Source: Micropruina glycogenica | GTDB lineage: Bacteria > Actinomycetota > Actinomycetes > Propionibacteriales > Propionibacteriaceae | Assembly: GCF_900289045.1 (NCBI RefSeq) | Contig: NZ_LT985188.1 | Span: 1,302,001-1,366,000, forward strand | Length of the DNA: 64,000 nucleotides | Reading direction: 5' to 3' | In this document: positions 34,171 through 41,934 of the stretch, piece by piece | How the letters are laid out: each line of letters opens with the position of its first letter | Position numbering within the stretch: the stretch's first letter is position 1 | Notes under the pieces: generated by a model | What the model was told of the DNA's origin: nothing | The model's input: the letters and a program-made list of their open reading frames with translations, nothing else | Databases searched by the model: none | Program-made: the position numbers and the translations under genes

Positions 34171-34224
34171 TTGGGCCTGTCGAAACCCCTGGCCACAAGG
34201 GGGCTCGACAGGCTCGACCAGCGC
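34171..34224. repeat. Inverted GTCGAAACCCCT / AGGCTCGACCAGC repeat
   Basis: TTGGGCCTGTCGAAACCCCT is followed by a short loop and AGGGGGCTCGACAGGCTCGA, ending CCAGCG. This imperfect palindrome follows rtcB and could end its transcript. The same CGACAAGCTCGACCAGCG-type sequence recurs at 39374-39650 and at 6050-6076. Confidence 0.65.
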
Positions 34225-34264
34225 AAATCCAACAATCCGGCGAGTCAATGGAAGGAGGCCGGAG

Positions 34265-34711
34265 ATGACCGATGTGATCGTGTTCAACGCCGGTGGTCAG
34301 CAGGTGCTGCACCGGGTCAGCCTGAAGCACGCGATCAGCATGCTGTACCGCCAGGTGGCACGGGTGCGCGAGGCGGTGCCGGGTCAGCGCTTCGGCCCCT
34401 ACCCCAGGCCGCGCTCGCTCGAGCTCGTCACCTACGTGTACACGCGCTGGGTGTACGCCGCCACCGGACGGCTGCCGTGCACGCTGACCAACGTGCTGCG
34501 GCGTGACGGGTTCCGCTGCGGCTACTGCGGCGGCCCGGCCGACACCAGAGACCACGTGATTCCGCGCAGCCGCGGCGGTGCGACCTCGTGGACGAACCTG
34601 GTGGCGGCCTGCGCCGACTGCAACGGACGCAAGCGTGACCGCACGCCCGCGCAGGCGGGCATGCCGCTGCGGGTGCGGCCGTTTCAACCCACCCCGGCGC
34701 AACTGCGCTGA
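34265..34711 (+). CDS. HNH endonuclease
   Basis: A 148-residue HNH-family nuclease. The zinc/catalytic module is CGYCGGPADTRDHVIPRSRGG followed by NLVAACADCNGRKRDRTP: CxxC, DHVIPRSRGG, then CxxCN. The N-terminal part (VIVFNAGGQQVLHRVSLKHAI) is a conserved lead of actinobacterial stand-alone HNH proteins. It may cut DNA or RNA. It follows rtcB in the same direction after 114 bases that contain a palindromic repeat, so co-regulation is uncertain. Start at ATG 34265 after GGAAGGAGGCCGGAG. Confidence 0.88.
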   Translation: MTDVIVFNAGGQQVLHRVSLKHAISMLYRQVARVREAVPGQRFGPYPRPRSLELVTYVYTRWVYAATGRLPCTLTNVLRRDGFRCGYCGGPADTRDHVIPRSRGGATSWTNLVAACADCNGRKRDRTPAQAGMPLRVRPFQPTPAQLR

Positions 34712-34717
34712 GGTGGT

Positions 34718-34769
34718 GTGAACCGAAGGAACCGTCCCTGAATGTCAGGGGCCGGTTCTTTCGCTTCAC
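34718..34769. repeat. GAACCGTCCCTGA palindrome
   Basis: Left arm GTGAACCGAAGGAACCGTCC (then CTGA) and right arm TCAGGGGCCGGTTCTTTCGC (then TTCAC) pair with a few mismatches around ATG. It follows the HNH gene and can act as a terminator. It is related to the element at 1576-1655. Confidence 0.75.
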
Positions 34770-34873
34770 GCTCGCTTGGGGGGATCCTGTGCTCGCTTCC
34801 GCTCGTATGGGGCTCGGGTTCGACCAGCGGCTTCCGTCCACCGTGAGCACAGGCCCACTACTACGCTGACCAG

Positions 34874-35626
34874 GTGATCACCATCGAGGTTGCCGGTGCA
34901 CCCGTCGACGCCGTTCTCGCCAAACCCCCGAGCGGCTCAGGGCCTGGCGTCTTGATGTTCATGGACGCCTTCGGGCTGCGCCCGCGCATCGACCAGATCG
35001 CCCGCGAGGTGGCGAGTTGGGGCTACGTCGTGCTCGCACCGAATGTGTTCCACCGCGACGGAACCGCCGACGAACTGGCCCCGACCGGTGACATCACCAC
35101 GCCCGAGGGCATGTACGCGTTCTTTCAGCAGGCCGGCCCCCGCATCGGCCACCTGACCACCGAGCTCGCGCTCGCTGACATCACCGCCTACCTCGACACC
35201 CTGCAGGCGCTTCCCGGTGTGCAACCTGGCCCGGTCGGCGTGGTCGGCTTCTGCATGGGCGGACGGCTCGCGCTGCGCGCCGCCGGGCTCGCCCCACAGC
35301 GGGTCGCTGCCTGCGCCGGCTTTCACGTCAGCGGCCTGGTCACCGACCAGCCCGACAGCCCGCACCTGGTGATCGCCGGCTCGACCGCCGAGTACCTGTT
35401 CGCCCACGCCGACAACGACCGCGGCCTCACCCCCGCCGACAGCGCGGCCCTCGGCGACACCATCGCCCGCGCGGGCCTGCGCGGCACCAGCGAGATCTAT
35501 GCGGGCTCGATGCACGGCTACACCATGGCCGACACCGCCGCCTGGAACGAGGCCGCCTACCACCGGGCGATGGACGAGCTGCGGGCCCTGTTCGCCCGCA
35601 CGCTGGGTGAGTCCGAAGCGGCCTGA
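34874..35626 (+). CDS. Dienelactone hydrolase family protein
   Basis: A 250-residue alpha/beta-hydrolase. The nucleophile elbow is GFCMGG, with Cys as nucleophile as in dienelactone hydrolase; FMDAFGLRPRIDQIAREVASWG follows the oxyanion region in two parts, and the Asp/His occur near ADNDRGL and AGSMHGYTM. It would open lactones or esters in aromatic or sugar breakdown. GTG at 34874. No aromatic-pathway genes are nearby, so its substrate is open. Confidence 0.85.
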   Translation: MITIEVAGAPVDAVLAKPPSGSGPGVLMFMDAFGLRPRIDQIAREVASWGYVVLAPNVFHRDGTADELAPTGDITTPEGMYAFFQQAGPRIGHLTTELALADITAYLDTLQALPGVQPGPVGVVGFCMGGRLALRAAGLAPQRVAACAGFHVSGLVTDQPDSPHLVIAGSTAEYLFAHADNDRGLTPADSAALGDTIARAGLRGTSEIYAGSMHGYTMADTAAWNEAAYHRAMDELRALFARTLGESEAA

Positions 35627-35645
35627 GCTAGCTGGGCGTCGTGGT

Positions 35646-35671
35646 GAGATCCCGGCGTTCGCCGGGATGAC
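35646..35671. repeat. GATCCCGGCGTTCGCCGGGATGAC palindrome
   Basis: A perfect copy of the dispersed family (GAGATCCCGGCGTT then CGCCGGGATGAC) between the convergent hydrolase and DUF5997 genes. Confidence 0.85.
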
Positions 35672-35692
35672 GGGGTACGTCTTGTGATGGCG

Positions 35693-36052
35693 TCAGCCCT
35701 TCGGCCGCTCGCGCAGCCGGGCCTTCTCGGCCACCACCTCGCGGTAGCTCTCACGTTCGCGCACCAGCCAGTCGGGCGGGTCGGCGATCAAGGCACCGAT
35801 CTGCTGCGCGTCCAGGGCCTCGGTGACGCCGGCGCGAGCGAGTCCCGACCGTGAGACGCCGAGCTTCTGGGCCACCACCTCGCGCGGAAACGGGCCGTTG
35901 CGGTGCAGGTCGGCCAGCCACTGCGGCGGGTCGGCGCGCAGTGCGTCCAGGTCGGCGCGGGTGATCGGCGCGGTGCGAAACGACTCGGGCGCCGCCGGCA
36001 GGTAGATGCCGAGCTTGGCCGCGGCCGTCACCGGCTTCATGGTCTGGCTCAC
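35693..36052 (-). CDS. DUF5997 family protein
   Basis: A 119-residue protein, MSQTMKPVTAAAKLGIYLPAAPESF, followed by three repeats of a motif built on 'I-x-x-L-x-A-D-P-P-x-W-L' (DALRADPPQWLADL, ALIADPPDWLVRE). These repeats flank a helix-turn-helix-like FPREVVAQKLGVSRSGLARAGV. This is the DUF5997 family, which in actinobacteria sits beside a LysR-like substrate-binding protein, as it does here, divergently, 37 bases apart. The function is unknown; a small DNA-binding partner for the neighbouring sensor is plausible. Confidence 0.8.
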   Translation of the reverse strand: MSQTMKPVTAAAKLGIYLPAAPESFRTAPITRADLDALRADPPQWLADLHRNGPFPREVVAQKLGVSRSGLARAGVTEALDAQQIGALIADPPDWLVRERESYREVVAEKARLRERPKG

Positions 36053-36089
36053 CGGCTCAGCGTAGCCGCGCCCGCGGTAGCCTGCCTCG

Positions 36090-36746
36090 GTGACGACTCC
36101 CCCAGCCCCTGATCGCCTGAGGGTCGGTTACGTGCCGGGCGTCACGCTCACCAAGTGGACGTCCATCTGGGCCGAGCGCTTCCCCCGCACGCCGCTGTCG
36201 GTGCTCGAGGTGACCCAGGCCGAGCAACGCACAGCGCTCGACGACGGCCGCGTCGACGTGTGCTTCGTCCGGCTTCCGATCGACACCAGCGAACTCCATC
36301 TGATTCCCCTCTATGAGGAGGCGCCGGTGGTGTGGGTGTCGAAAGAGCACCCGATAGCGGCCTTCGACGAGGTCACCTCGGCCGATCTCGATGGCGAGAC
36401 CGTGCTCATCGAGGCCGACGCCGACAGCATCAACCAGGTGGCGCTCGAGATCGCCGTACTGCGGGTACCCATGTCGGTGGCCCGCACCGGCAGCCGCCGC
36501 GACCTCACCTACCGGCCCGTCACCGACGCCGAGGGCACCACGATCGGGCTGGCCTGGCGCATCAACGACCCGCACCCGCTGATCGACGAGTTCATCGGTG
36601 TCGTGCGCGGACGCACGGTGAACAGTTCGCGCACGCAGCAAGACCGCACCCGATCGACGGACGAAACCCGCCCGACCCGCACCCGCCCCGCCGCTCAGGG
36701 CAGGAAGTCGCAGAAGGGGTCGTCCGCGCGGCGCCGTCGTGGCTGA
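36090..36746 (+). CDS. LysR-type substrate-binding protein lacking a DNA-binding domain
   Basis: A 218-residue protein: LRVGYVPGVTLTKWTSIWAERF, LDDGRVDVCFVRLPID, VVWVSKEHPIAAF and TTIGLAWRINDPHPLIDEFIGVVRG match the effector-binding half of LysR regulators. There is no N-terminal winged helix. The last ~40 residues are basic (RRRRG end). With the divergent DUF5997 protein, which carries an HTH-like stretch, the pair could rebuild a split LysR regulator (inference). GTG start at 36090. Confidence 0.75.
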   Translation: MTTPPAPDRLRVGYVPGVTLTKWTSIWAERFPRTPLSVLEVTQAEQRTALDDGRVDVCFVRLPIDTSELHLIPLYEEAPVVWVSKEHPIAAFDEVTSADLDGETVLIEADADSINQVALEIAVLRVPMSVARTGSRRDLTYRPVTDAEGTTIGLAWRINDPHPLIDEFIGVVRGRTVNSSRTQQDRTRSTDETRPTRTRPAAQGRKSQKGSSARRRRG

Positions 36747-36747
36747 G

Positions 36748-36828
36748 CTCGTGAAATGACGACCGATTTCCCGCTCATTGCCGCTCACCGAGCGAGCACG
36801 GGTGCCAAACCGGTCGTCATTTCACGAG
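36748..36828. terminator. 18-bp perfect inverted repeat between convergent genes
   Basis: CTCGTGAAATGACGACCG (36748-36765) and its exact complement CGGTCGTCATTTCACGAG (36811-36828) enclose 45 bases with a weaker inner hairpin. It stands between the 3' ends of the LysR-like gene and the VWA gene, so a bidirectional terminator is likely. Confidence 0.65.
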
Positions 36829-36847
36829 GGCTGGGCTGCACAACACC

Positions 36848-37495
36848 TCAGCCGGCGGACTCGCGGTCGTGCTCGCTGAAGCCCGCCGACCGCACCGCGG
36901 CTGGACTGGCTCCCTCGGCCGCCATGGTGCGCATGGCGCCCACCACGGCCGACGTGGCGGCGTACGCCTGCTGCGACGAGCCGCGGCCGTAGGTGAGCGA
37001 ACGGCCAGGAGCGATGCCCATCTTGCCGCCGACCTCGATGGCGTCCTGATCGGCACCCAGGTAGAGGAACTGCCAGTTGTAGGTCGACTCCTGCTCGGTG
37101 ATCACCGCCTTGATCGCGGGGTAGGTCCACTCTTTCGAGGCGTTCTCGAGCCCGTCGGTCATGATCGCGACGATCACCGTGCCCGGCCGCTGCTCCTCGG
37201 GCAGGGCCGCGAGCCGGGCACCGAGCTCGGTGACGCTGCGTCCGATCGCATCGAGCATCGCGGTGCTGCCGCGCGGGGCGAGCGTGAGCGGCGGCACCCG
37301 ATGGACGTCGGTGCCCGTGTAGACGACCTCGTACACGTTGTCGAACTGGGCGAGCGACACCGTGCAGGTGCCGGGTTGTTGCGCCTGGTCGGCGACGAAG
37401 CTGTTGAAGCCGCCTTCGATGTCGCTCTTGATCGAGGCCATCGAACCGGAGCGGTCGAGCAGAAACTCAATGTGGGTCAGCGTCTGGTCGGTCAT
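36848..37495 (-). CDS. VWA-domain protein
   Basis: A 215-residue single von Willebrand A domain without signal peptide: the metal site DRSGSM at residues ~14-19, Thr/Asp in RGSTAML and MTDGLENAS. After residue ~165 a low-complexity tail (YGRGSSQQAYAATSAVVGAM) follows. VWA domains bind protein partners through Mg2+. The ATG overlaps the stop of the upstream small gene (ATGA), so the two are coupled and may act together. Role unknown. Confidence 0.85.
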   Translation of the reverse strand: MTDQTLTHIEFLLDRSGSMASIKSDIEGGFNSFVADQAQQPGTCTVSLAQFDNVYEVVYTGTDVHRVPPLTLAPRGSTAMLDAIGRSVTELGARLAALPEEQRPGTVIVAIMTDGLENASKEWTYPAIKAVITEQESTYNWQFLYLGADQDAIEVGGKMGIAPGRSLTYGRGSSQQAYAATSAVVGAMRTMAAEGASPAAVRSAGFSEHDRESAG

Positions 37496-37866
37496 TGTTC
37501 GGAGTCCTTTCTGCGGGGCTTGAACGCCATCGGCGACGTGCCCTGGGTGCGGTTGTGGTGGCGGGCGACGGCGATGCCTTCGGCGCCGACGGTGCCGGAC
37601 GGGTCGGCGTACGGCGCCAGGGCGCTGCTGCGGCCCAGCCGGGGCGGAATGCTGTTGGGCGCGAGGCCGCTCGCGGCGGCGATGCTGCGCATGCTGGCTC
37701 CCGAGATCGCGGCCGCCGCCATCGCCTCGTTCAACGCCTCGTTCAGCCGAACGGACGCCTCGCTGAGCCGGCGGACGGTCTGCTCGGCGTCACCCTGCGA
37801 TTCGTCGATCGCTGCGCGGATCTCGCTCACCGCCTGCTCGGCGCTGTTTCGCCACTCGTCGGTCAT
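37492..37866 (-). CDS. Small helical DNA-binding-like protein coupled to VWA gene
   Basis: A 124-residue protein, MTDEWRNSAEQAVSEIRAAI, mostly helical and acidic in the first 60 residues, then ISGASMRSIAAASGLAPNSIPPRLG, which resembles a helix-turn-helix, and a basic tail (MAFKPRRKDSEQ). It may bind DNA. It is translationally coupled to the VWA gene. The region upstream (TGCAACATCTGCATGTTCAACTATTGCACATGCAG at 37880-37915, read in pieces) has TGCA-rich repeats that could be its operator. I do not recognise a family. Confidence 0.6.
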   Translation of the reverse strand: MTDEWRNSAEQAVSEIRAAIDESQGDAEQTVRRLSEASVRLNEALNEAMAAAAISGASMRSIAAASGLAPNSIPPRLGRSSALAPYADPSGTVGAEGIAVARHHNRTQGTSPMAFKPRRKDSEQ

Positions 37867-37981
37867 GGGATAAGAGTAGTGCAACATCTGCATGTGTTCA
37901 ACTATTGCACATGCGCAGTTGCTGTCCATCACGGGTCGGAAGGCCGGCCCCGGTCGCCAGCCGATGCCCGTCGCGGCGCGG

Positions 37982-38716
37982 TCACTCGGCCGCGATGGCC
38001 ACGCCGGTGAACGCGGCCAGCGAGTCGAGCAGGGCGTTCTGAAACGCCTCGTCGGTGACGGACGGGTGCGCGCGCCGGCGCCTCCGGTGGTGCCAGTGGC
38101 CACCGCTGGTCAGCGCCTCGGCATCGTCGCTGGTGGCGAGCCACTCCTGGGTGCGGTGGCCCTCGCGCAGGTCGTCCGGAGCTCCGGCGCCGCCCATGCG
38201 GGTGGGCACCCAGCCGGGGTCGACACTGTTGCTGCGCACGTCCGGCCACAGCCGGGCGACGGCGGCGGCCAGTGCGGTCACGAACAGCTTGCTGTCTGAA
38301 TACGTGCCCGACGGACGCCGCCCCGACCAGTCGATGCCGTCGAGGCGCGCGCGGCCGCCGAGGTGCATGCCGCTGCTCAGGTAGACCAACCGGTTCGGGC
38401 GCTGCATGAGCGCGGTCAGCAGGTACGGCGCGACCACGTTCACCGGCATGATCGCGGCCCCCGAGTAGACCCCGGCGTTGTGAATCACCGCGTGCATGCG
38501 ACCCAGTGCGTCCGCCTGCTCGGCGACGTGGCGAACCTGACCCACATCGGCCAGATCGCCGACCACCGCCATCGCGCCCCGTGACGTGAGGTCGGCCACG
38601 GCGTCGAGCCGATCGGGCCGGCGCACATGCACCACAACGTCGTGCCCCTCGCGCATCAGCTGGGCGGCCGCGAGCCGGCCCAGGCCGTCCGCAGAGCCGG
38701 TGATCAGAACCCGCAT
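37982..38716 (-). CDS. Short-chain dehydrogenase/reductase
   Basis: A 244-residue SDR. NAD(P) loop TGSADGLG (TGxxxGxG), DLADVGQV, HNAGVY (NAG), catalytic LSSG and YSDSK (YxxxK). The C-terminal part is altered: after ALTSGGHWHHRRRRRAHPS the sequence runs to FQNALLDSLAAFTGVAI. Oxidises or reduces an unknown alcohol/ketone. ATG 38716 has a GAGAGG site; a GTG two codons upstream is possible. It runs opposite to the decayed gene that follows. Confidence 0.82.
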   Translation of the reverse strand: MRVLITGSADGLGRLAAAQLMREGHDVVVHVRRPDRLDAVADLTSRGAMAVVGDLADVGQVRHVAEQADALGRMHAVIHNAGVYSGAAIMPVNVVAPYLLTALMQRPNRLVYLSSGMHLGGRARLDGIDWSGRRPSGTYSDSKLFVTALAAAVARLWPDVRSNSVDPGWVPTRMGGAGAPDDLREGHRTQEWLATSDDAEALTSGGHWHHRRRRRAHPSVTDEAFQNALLDSLAAFTGVAIAAE

Positions 38717-38728
38717 CGGCACCCTCTC

Positions 38729-39035
38729 ATGCCCCTACAGTACGAGGGACGAATCGAGCTCTCGCGGTCTGGCGAACCCCGCCGATTCACCGTTCGCCGA
38801 ACTCGGACTCACAGGTGTCGAACTGGCTGCGGCAGGACTGATCGGCGAAGAGGACCTGATCGAGCTGACCGAGTCGACCGATCCCGACACCATCACGCTG
38901 GTGGTGCTGTTGGAGAACACCTGGGCCCGTCAGATCGCCGCCGCCGTGGGCGATGCCAACGCGGTCGTGCGCTCGGTCACCCGCTTTCCCGCCGAAGTTG
39001 TCAACGAGGTCGCCGCGCTCGCGGACGACGCCTGA
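38729..39035 (+). pseudogene. DUF6325-like protein, N-terminal half missing
   Basis: From about 38793 the frame reads FAELGLTGVELAAAGLIGEE, then DLIELTESTDPDTITLVVLL, ENTWARQIAAAVGDANAVVR and FPAEVVNEVAALADDA. This matches the C-terminal half of the ~140-residue DUF6325 family, which normally follows an N-terminal beta sheet. No start codon fits in this frame after the divergent SDR start, and an ATG at 38729 opens another frame. The gene has lost its first half and is probably dead. It is normally paired with a SHOCT protein, whose broken copy follows. Confidence 0.6.
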
Positions 39036-39050
39036 TCCGAAGGAGTAGCC

Positions 39051-39355
39051 ATGGGCTTTCGTCGTATGGGACGGCCCGGCCTGCGGGGCACGGCCGCCCG
39101 CACCGCCGTCGTGGTCGGCACCGCCAACGCCGTCACCTGCACAGTCCGGCCGGCGTCGGGCGGCGCAGCAGCCCGTTCAGCAGGCTCCGCAGCCCGCACC
39201 GGTCGCTCCCCGCTCCCCCGCCGCCACCGCCCGCGGCGGCTCCCGCTCCGGCCAACGACCTGATCACCCAACTCGATCAGCTGGCGCAACTCCGCGCCGC
39301 AGGCGTGCTGACCGACGACGAGTTCGCGGCCGCCAAGGCCAAACTGCTGGCGTAA
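39051..39355 (+). pseudogene. SHOCT-domain protein, frameshifted
   Basis: A ribosome site GAAGGAGTAGCC precedes ATG 39051. The first frame gives MGFRRMGRPGLRGTAARTAV and VGTANAV, the conserved lead of these proteins. The Pro/Gln-rich middle reads in a second frame, and the conserved SHOCT tail DLITQLDQLAQLRAAGVLTD and EFAAAKAKLLA is in a third. One or two indels in the GC-rich middle explain this. A sequencing error is the alternative. Confidence 0.7.
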
Positions 39356-39373
39356 CGAGTGCCCCCATCGGAC

Positions 39374-39650
39374 GGTATCGACAAGCTCGACCAGCGACGG
39401 TCCCGCTGGTTGAGCTTGTCGAAACCCCTCGTCAGACAGGTCTCGAAAGGCTCGACCAGCGCCAGCGAAACGCAACCGTGAAGCGGAGCGGAGGCGCCCC
39501 GGTCAGGGCGTGGTCGGGCGTTTGCTGCACGGCGAGGCGCTAGCCGAGCAGTCCCGCAAGGGCGGGACAGGGACGCGTCCGCTCCGCGGCAACAGACCGG
39601 TCTCGACAAGCTCGACCGACGACAGATGGTCTCGACCAGCAATATGGTCA
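39374..39650. repeat. Cluster of CGACAAGCTCGACCAGCG repeats
   Basis: Several copies in both directions: ATCGACAAGCTCGACCAGCG (39377), CTGGTTGAGCTTGTCGAAAC (39406), GTCTCGAAAGGCTCGACCAG (39439) and GTCTCGACAAGCTCGACC (39599), with a GTCTCGACCAGC at 39629. CCCGCAAGGGCGGG (39553) forms an added hairpin. The stretch of 292 bases between the SHOCT remnant and the TetR gene holds no gene. Confidence 0.75.
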
Positions 39651-40262
39651 GGGCGCCAGCAACTCCTGCAGCAGTGCGAGCGCCTGCTCCTGCGGCGCGG
39701 CACCGTCGAGCAGCCACTGCTGCTGCAGACCGTCCGAGGCGGCGATCACCAACGCGGCCACGGCCTCGGGGTCGACGTCGGGCCGAATCAGCCCGTCGGC
39801 CTGGTTGCGCCGCACCCGATCTGCCAGCGTGCGCCGGGTATTGGCGAAACGATCGGTGGCGAACGCCGTGGCGTCGGGGTGGCCCGACTCGAGCCCGGCG
39901 GCCACCAGCGTGGAGTACAGCTGCACCAGCCCCGGCACGCTGTGGTTGCGCCGGGCCGACTCGGCCATGATCTCGACCACGTTGGCCTCGGGGCCCTCGG
40001 TCTTCTGCACCCGCCGCTCGGCCTCGCGGTAGACCTCGACCAGCAACGCGTCGCGCGAGGGAAAGTAGTGCGTCAGCGCGGCGTGCGACACCCCAATCTC
40101 GCGGGCGATGGCGCGCAGGCTGGTGCCCTCGGACCCGTTCGCCGCGAACACCTCGATCGCGCGTTCCAAGATCTCCTGGCGCCGTGCGACACCCTTGGGG
40201 TAAGGCCCGCGGACGTCCGGCGAGGGCGGGTCGACCCGTCCATCGCTGGAGTTCACGTTCAC
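39648..40262 (-). CDS. TetR-family transcriptional regulator
   Basis: About 204 residues. The HTH is RRQEILERAIEVFAANGSEG, SLRAIAREIGVSHAALTHYF, typical TetR; the ligand domain follows with VVEIMAESARRNHSVPGLVQ. The start is GTG 40262 or 40256; a start at 40292 would place the first codons within the operator. It lies divergently 113 bases from the isomerase operon it probably represses. Ligand likely a sugar or polyol derivative. Confidence 0.85.
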   Translation of the reverse strand: MNVNSSDGRVDPPSPDVRGPYPKGVARRQEILERAIEVFAANGSEGTSLRAIAREIGVSHAALTHYFPSRDALLVEVYREAERRVQKTEGPEANVVEIMAESARRNHSVPGLVQLYSTLVAAGLESGHPDATAFATDRFANTRRTLADRVRRNQADGLIRPDVDPEAVAALVIAASDGLQQQWLLDGAAPQEQALALLQELLAP

Positions 40263-40279
40263 GACGGAAACTGTACAGA

Positions 40280-40305
40280 CTAAAACCTCCACATGGCGGT
40301 TTTAG
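40280..40305. promoter_or_regulatory. TetR operator
   Basis: CTAAAACC (40280-40287) and GGTTTTAG (40298-40305) are perfect inverted arms around TCCACATGGC, itself nearly symmetric. The site lies between the TetR gene and the sugar isomerase operon. Confidence 0.7.
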
Positions 40306-40375
40306 CTGTTATGGTTGTCGGCAATCCGGCCGGTCGCCGCCGACCCGCCGCCCAGAAACCCTCGAAAGGACCCCC

Positions 40376-41179
40376 GTGTCGCCCGTCACATCGCTGCAGC
40401 TGTTCACCGTCCGAGAAGCCCTTGAGGCCGACCTGAACGCCACCCTGGCCGAGGTCGCCAAGCGCGGCTTCACGGCCACCGAGGCCTACAACTTCGTCGG
40501 CAACGCCGAGGCCCTGGCCGCGGCGCTCAAGGCCAACGGCCTGGTCGCCCCGACCGGCCACGCGTTTCTGGCGTCCACCTCGTTCGTGAACCCCGACGGC
40601 AGCAGCTCGACCGTTCCGGTGCCGACCCCCGACGAGGTGTTCGACGCCGCCGAGACCCTCGGCATGACCATCGTGATCGACCCCTACACCCACCCCACCC
40701 GCTGGCAGACCCGCGAGCAGGTCGAGCAGACCGCCGAGCTGCTGAACGCCGCCGCCGAGATCGCCGAGGGCCGCGGCCTGCGCGTGGGCTACCACAACCA
40801 CGGCCACGAACTCGAGGCGAACATCGACGGCCAGACCGGCCTCGAACTGCTCGCCAGCCTGCTCGACCCCCGCGTGGTGCTCGAGGTCGACCTGTACTGG
40901 GCGGCCCGGGCGGGCGTCGATCCGGTCGCGCTGGTCGAGCGGCTCGGCAGCCGCGTGGTGGCCGTGCACGTCAAGGACGGCACCCTCGACGCCGAGGCGA
41001 TCAAGGCCTACCCGCCGGCCGACCAGGTGCCCGCCGGCGAGGGCGTGGTGCCGCTGGCGCAGGCCATCGCCGCGCTGCCGGGGCTCGAATACGCGATCGT
41101 CGAGTTCGACCACTTCAACGGCGACCTGTTCGACGCCATCGAGACCAGCCGCGAGTTTCTCGACGGCGACAACGCTTGA
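40376..41179 (+). CDS. Sugar phosphate isomerase/epimerase (xylose-isomerase-like barrel)
   Basis: A 267-residue TIM-barrel protein: SLQLFTVREALEADLNATLA, then GYHNHGHELEAN (metal His), VVLEVDLYWAARAGVDPV, VVAVHVKDGTL (metal His/Asp) and YAIVEFDHF. This is the AP-endonuclease-2/IolE-type sugar isomerase fold that acts on keto-inositols or sugars. GTG 40376 follows AAAGGACCCCC. First gene of a TetR-controlled operon with a paralog and one or more Gfo/Idh/MocA oxidoreductases, so the pathway is oxidation and isomerisation of a cyclitol or sugar. Confidence 0.85.
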   Translation: MSPVTSLQLFTVREALEADLNATLAEVAKRGFTATEAYNFVGNAEALAAALKANGLVAPTGHAFLASTSFVNPDGSSSTVPVPTPDEVFDAAETLGMTIVIDPYTHPTRWQTREQVEQTAELLNAAAEIAEGRGLRVGYHNHGHELEANIDGQTGLELLASLLDPRVVLEVDLYWAARAGVDPVALVERLGSRVVAVHVKDGTLDAEAIKAYPPADQVPAGEGVVPLAQAIAALPGLEYAIVEFDHFNGDLFDAIETSREFLDGDNA

Positions 41180-41934
41180 TGGCACGGCTGAGCCTGCAGC
41201 TGTACACGCTGCGTGACCTGTTCGACAGCGATCGCGACGCCACGTTCGCCGCCATCGCCTCCATGGGCTTGGACGAGGTCGAACCGTTCGGCATCGAGCA
41301 CTTCGACTGGCTGCCCGGCACGCTCGCCGAGCACGGCCTGAGCGCCGGCAGTGCGCACGCCGACGTGATCGGCGCCCCCGACCAGGTGCTGGCGGCGGCC
41401 CGAACGTTGGGCGTCCACACGGTGTTTCAGCCCGGCTCCGACCGCGGCGCCTGGCTGTCGGGCGAGGGCATCGCCTCGGTTGCGGCGTCCATCAACGCCC
41501 AGGTCGGAAAGTTTGCCGACGCCGGCGTGACGATCGGCTATCACAACCACGAGTTCGAGTTCGTGGCGCCCGAGGTTGACGGGGTGCCGGCCTACGACCA
41601 CTTCGTGTCGCTGCTCGACCCGCGGGTGGCCCTCGAGGTCGACACCTACTGGGCGGTCGCCGGCGGCCGCCGTCCGCTCGACCTGTTCGAGGCCTACGGC
41701 GAGCGGATCACCCATCTGCACGTGAAGGACGGCCCGCTCGGGCCGTCGGTGCACGACCAGGCCAACGTCGTGCTGGGCGAGGGGGCGATGGACCTGCCGC
41801 CGATTCTGGCCGCTTCACCGAACCGCACCTGGGTGTTGGAGTTCGACCAGTGCGGCGCCGACCCGATCGACGAGGTTCGCCGCAGCATCGACTATTTGGC
41901 AGCATCGAACACTGAGAAGGAGGCACGCCGATGA
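41179..41934 (+). CDS. Sugar phosphate isomerase/epimerase, paralog
   Basis: A 251-residue barrel, MARLSLQLYTLRDLFDSDRD, related to the previous gene (YHNHEFEFVAPEVDG, ALEVDTYWAVAGG, ITHLHVKDGPLG, WVLEFDQCGADP). Metal-binding Glu/His/Asp residues are kept. The ATG at 41179 shares a base with the previous stop (TGATG); a TTG one codon before is less likely. The two paralogs may form successive steps or a heteromer. Confidence 0.85.
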   Translation: MARLSLQLYTLRDLFDSDRDATFAAIASMGLDEVEPFGIEHFDWLPGTLAEHGLSAGSAHADVIGAPDQVLAAARTLGVHTVFQPGSDRGAWLSGEGIASVAASINAQVGKFADAGVTIGYHNHEFEFVAPEVDGVPAYDHFVSLLDPRVALEVDTYWAVAGGRRPLDLFEAYGERITHLHVKDGPLGPSVHDQANVVLGEGAMDLPPILAASPNRTWVLEFDQCGADPIDEVRRSIDYLAASNTEKEARR

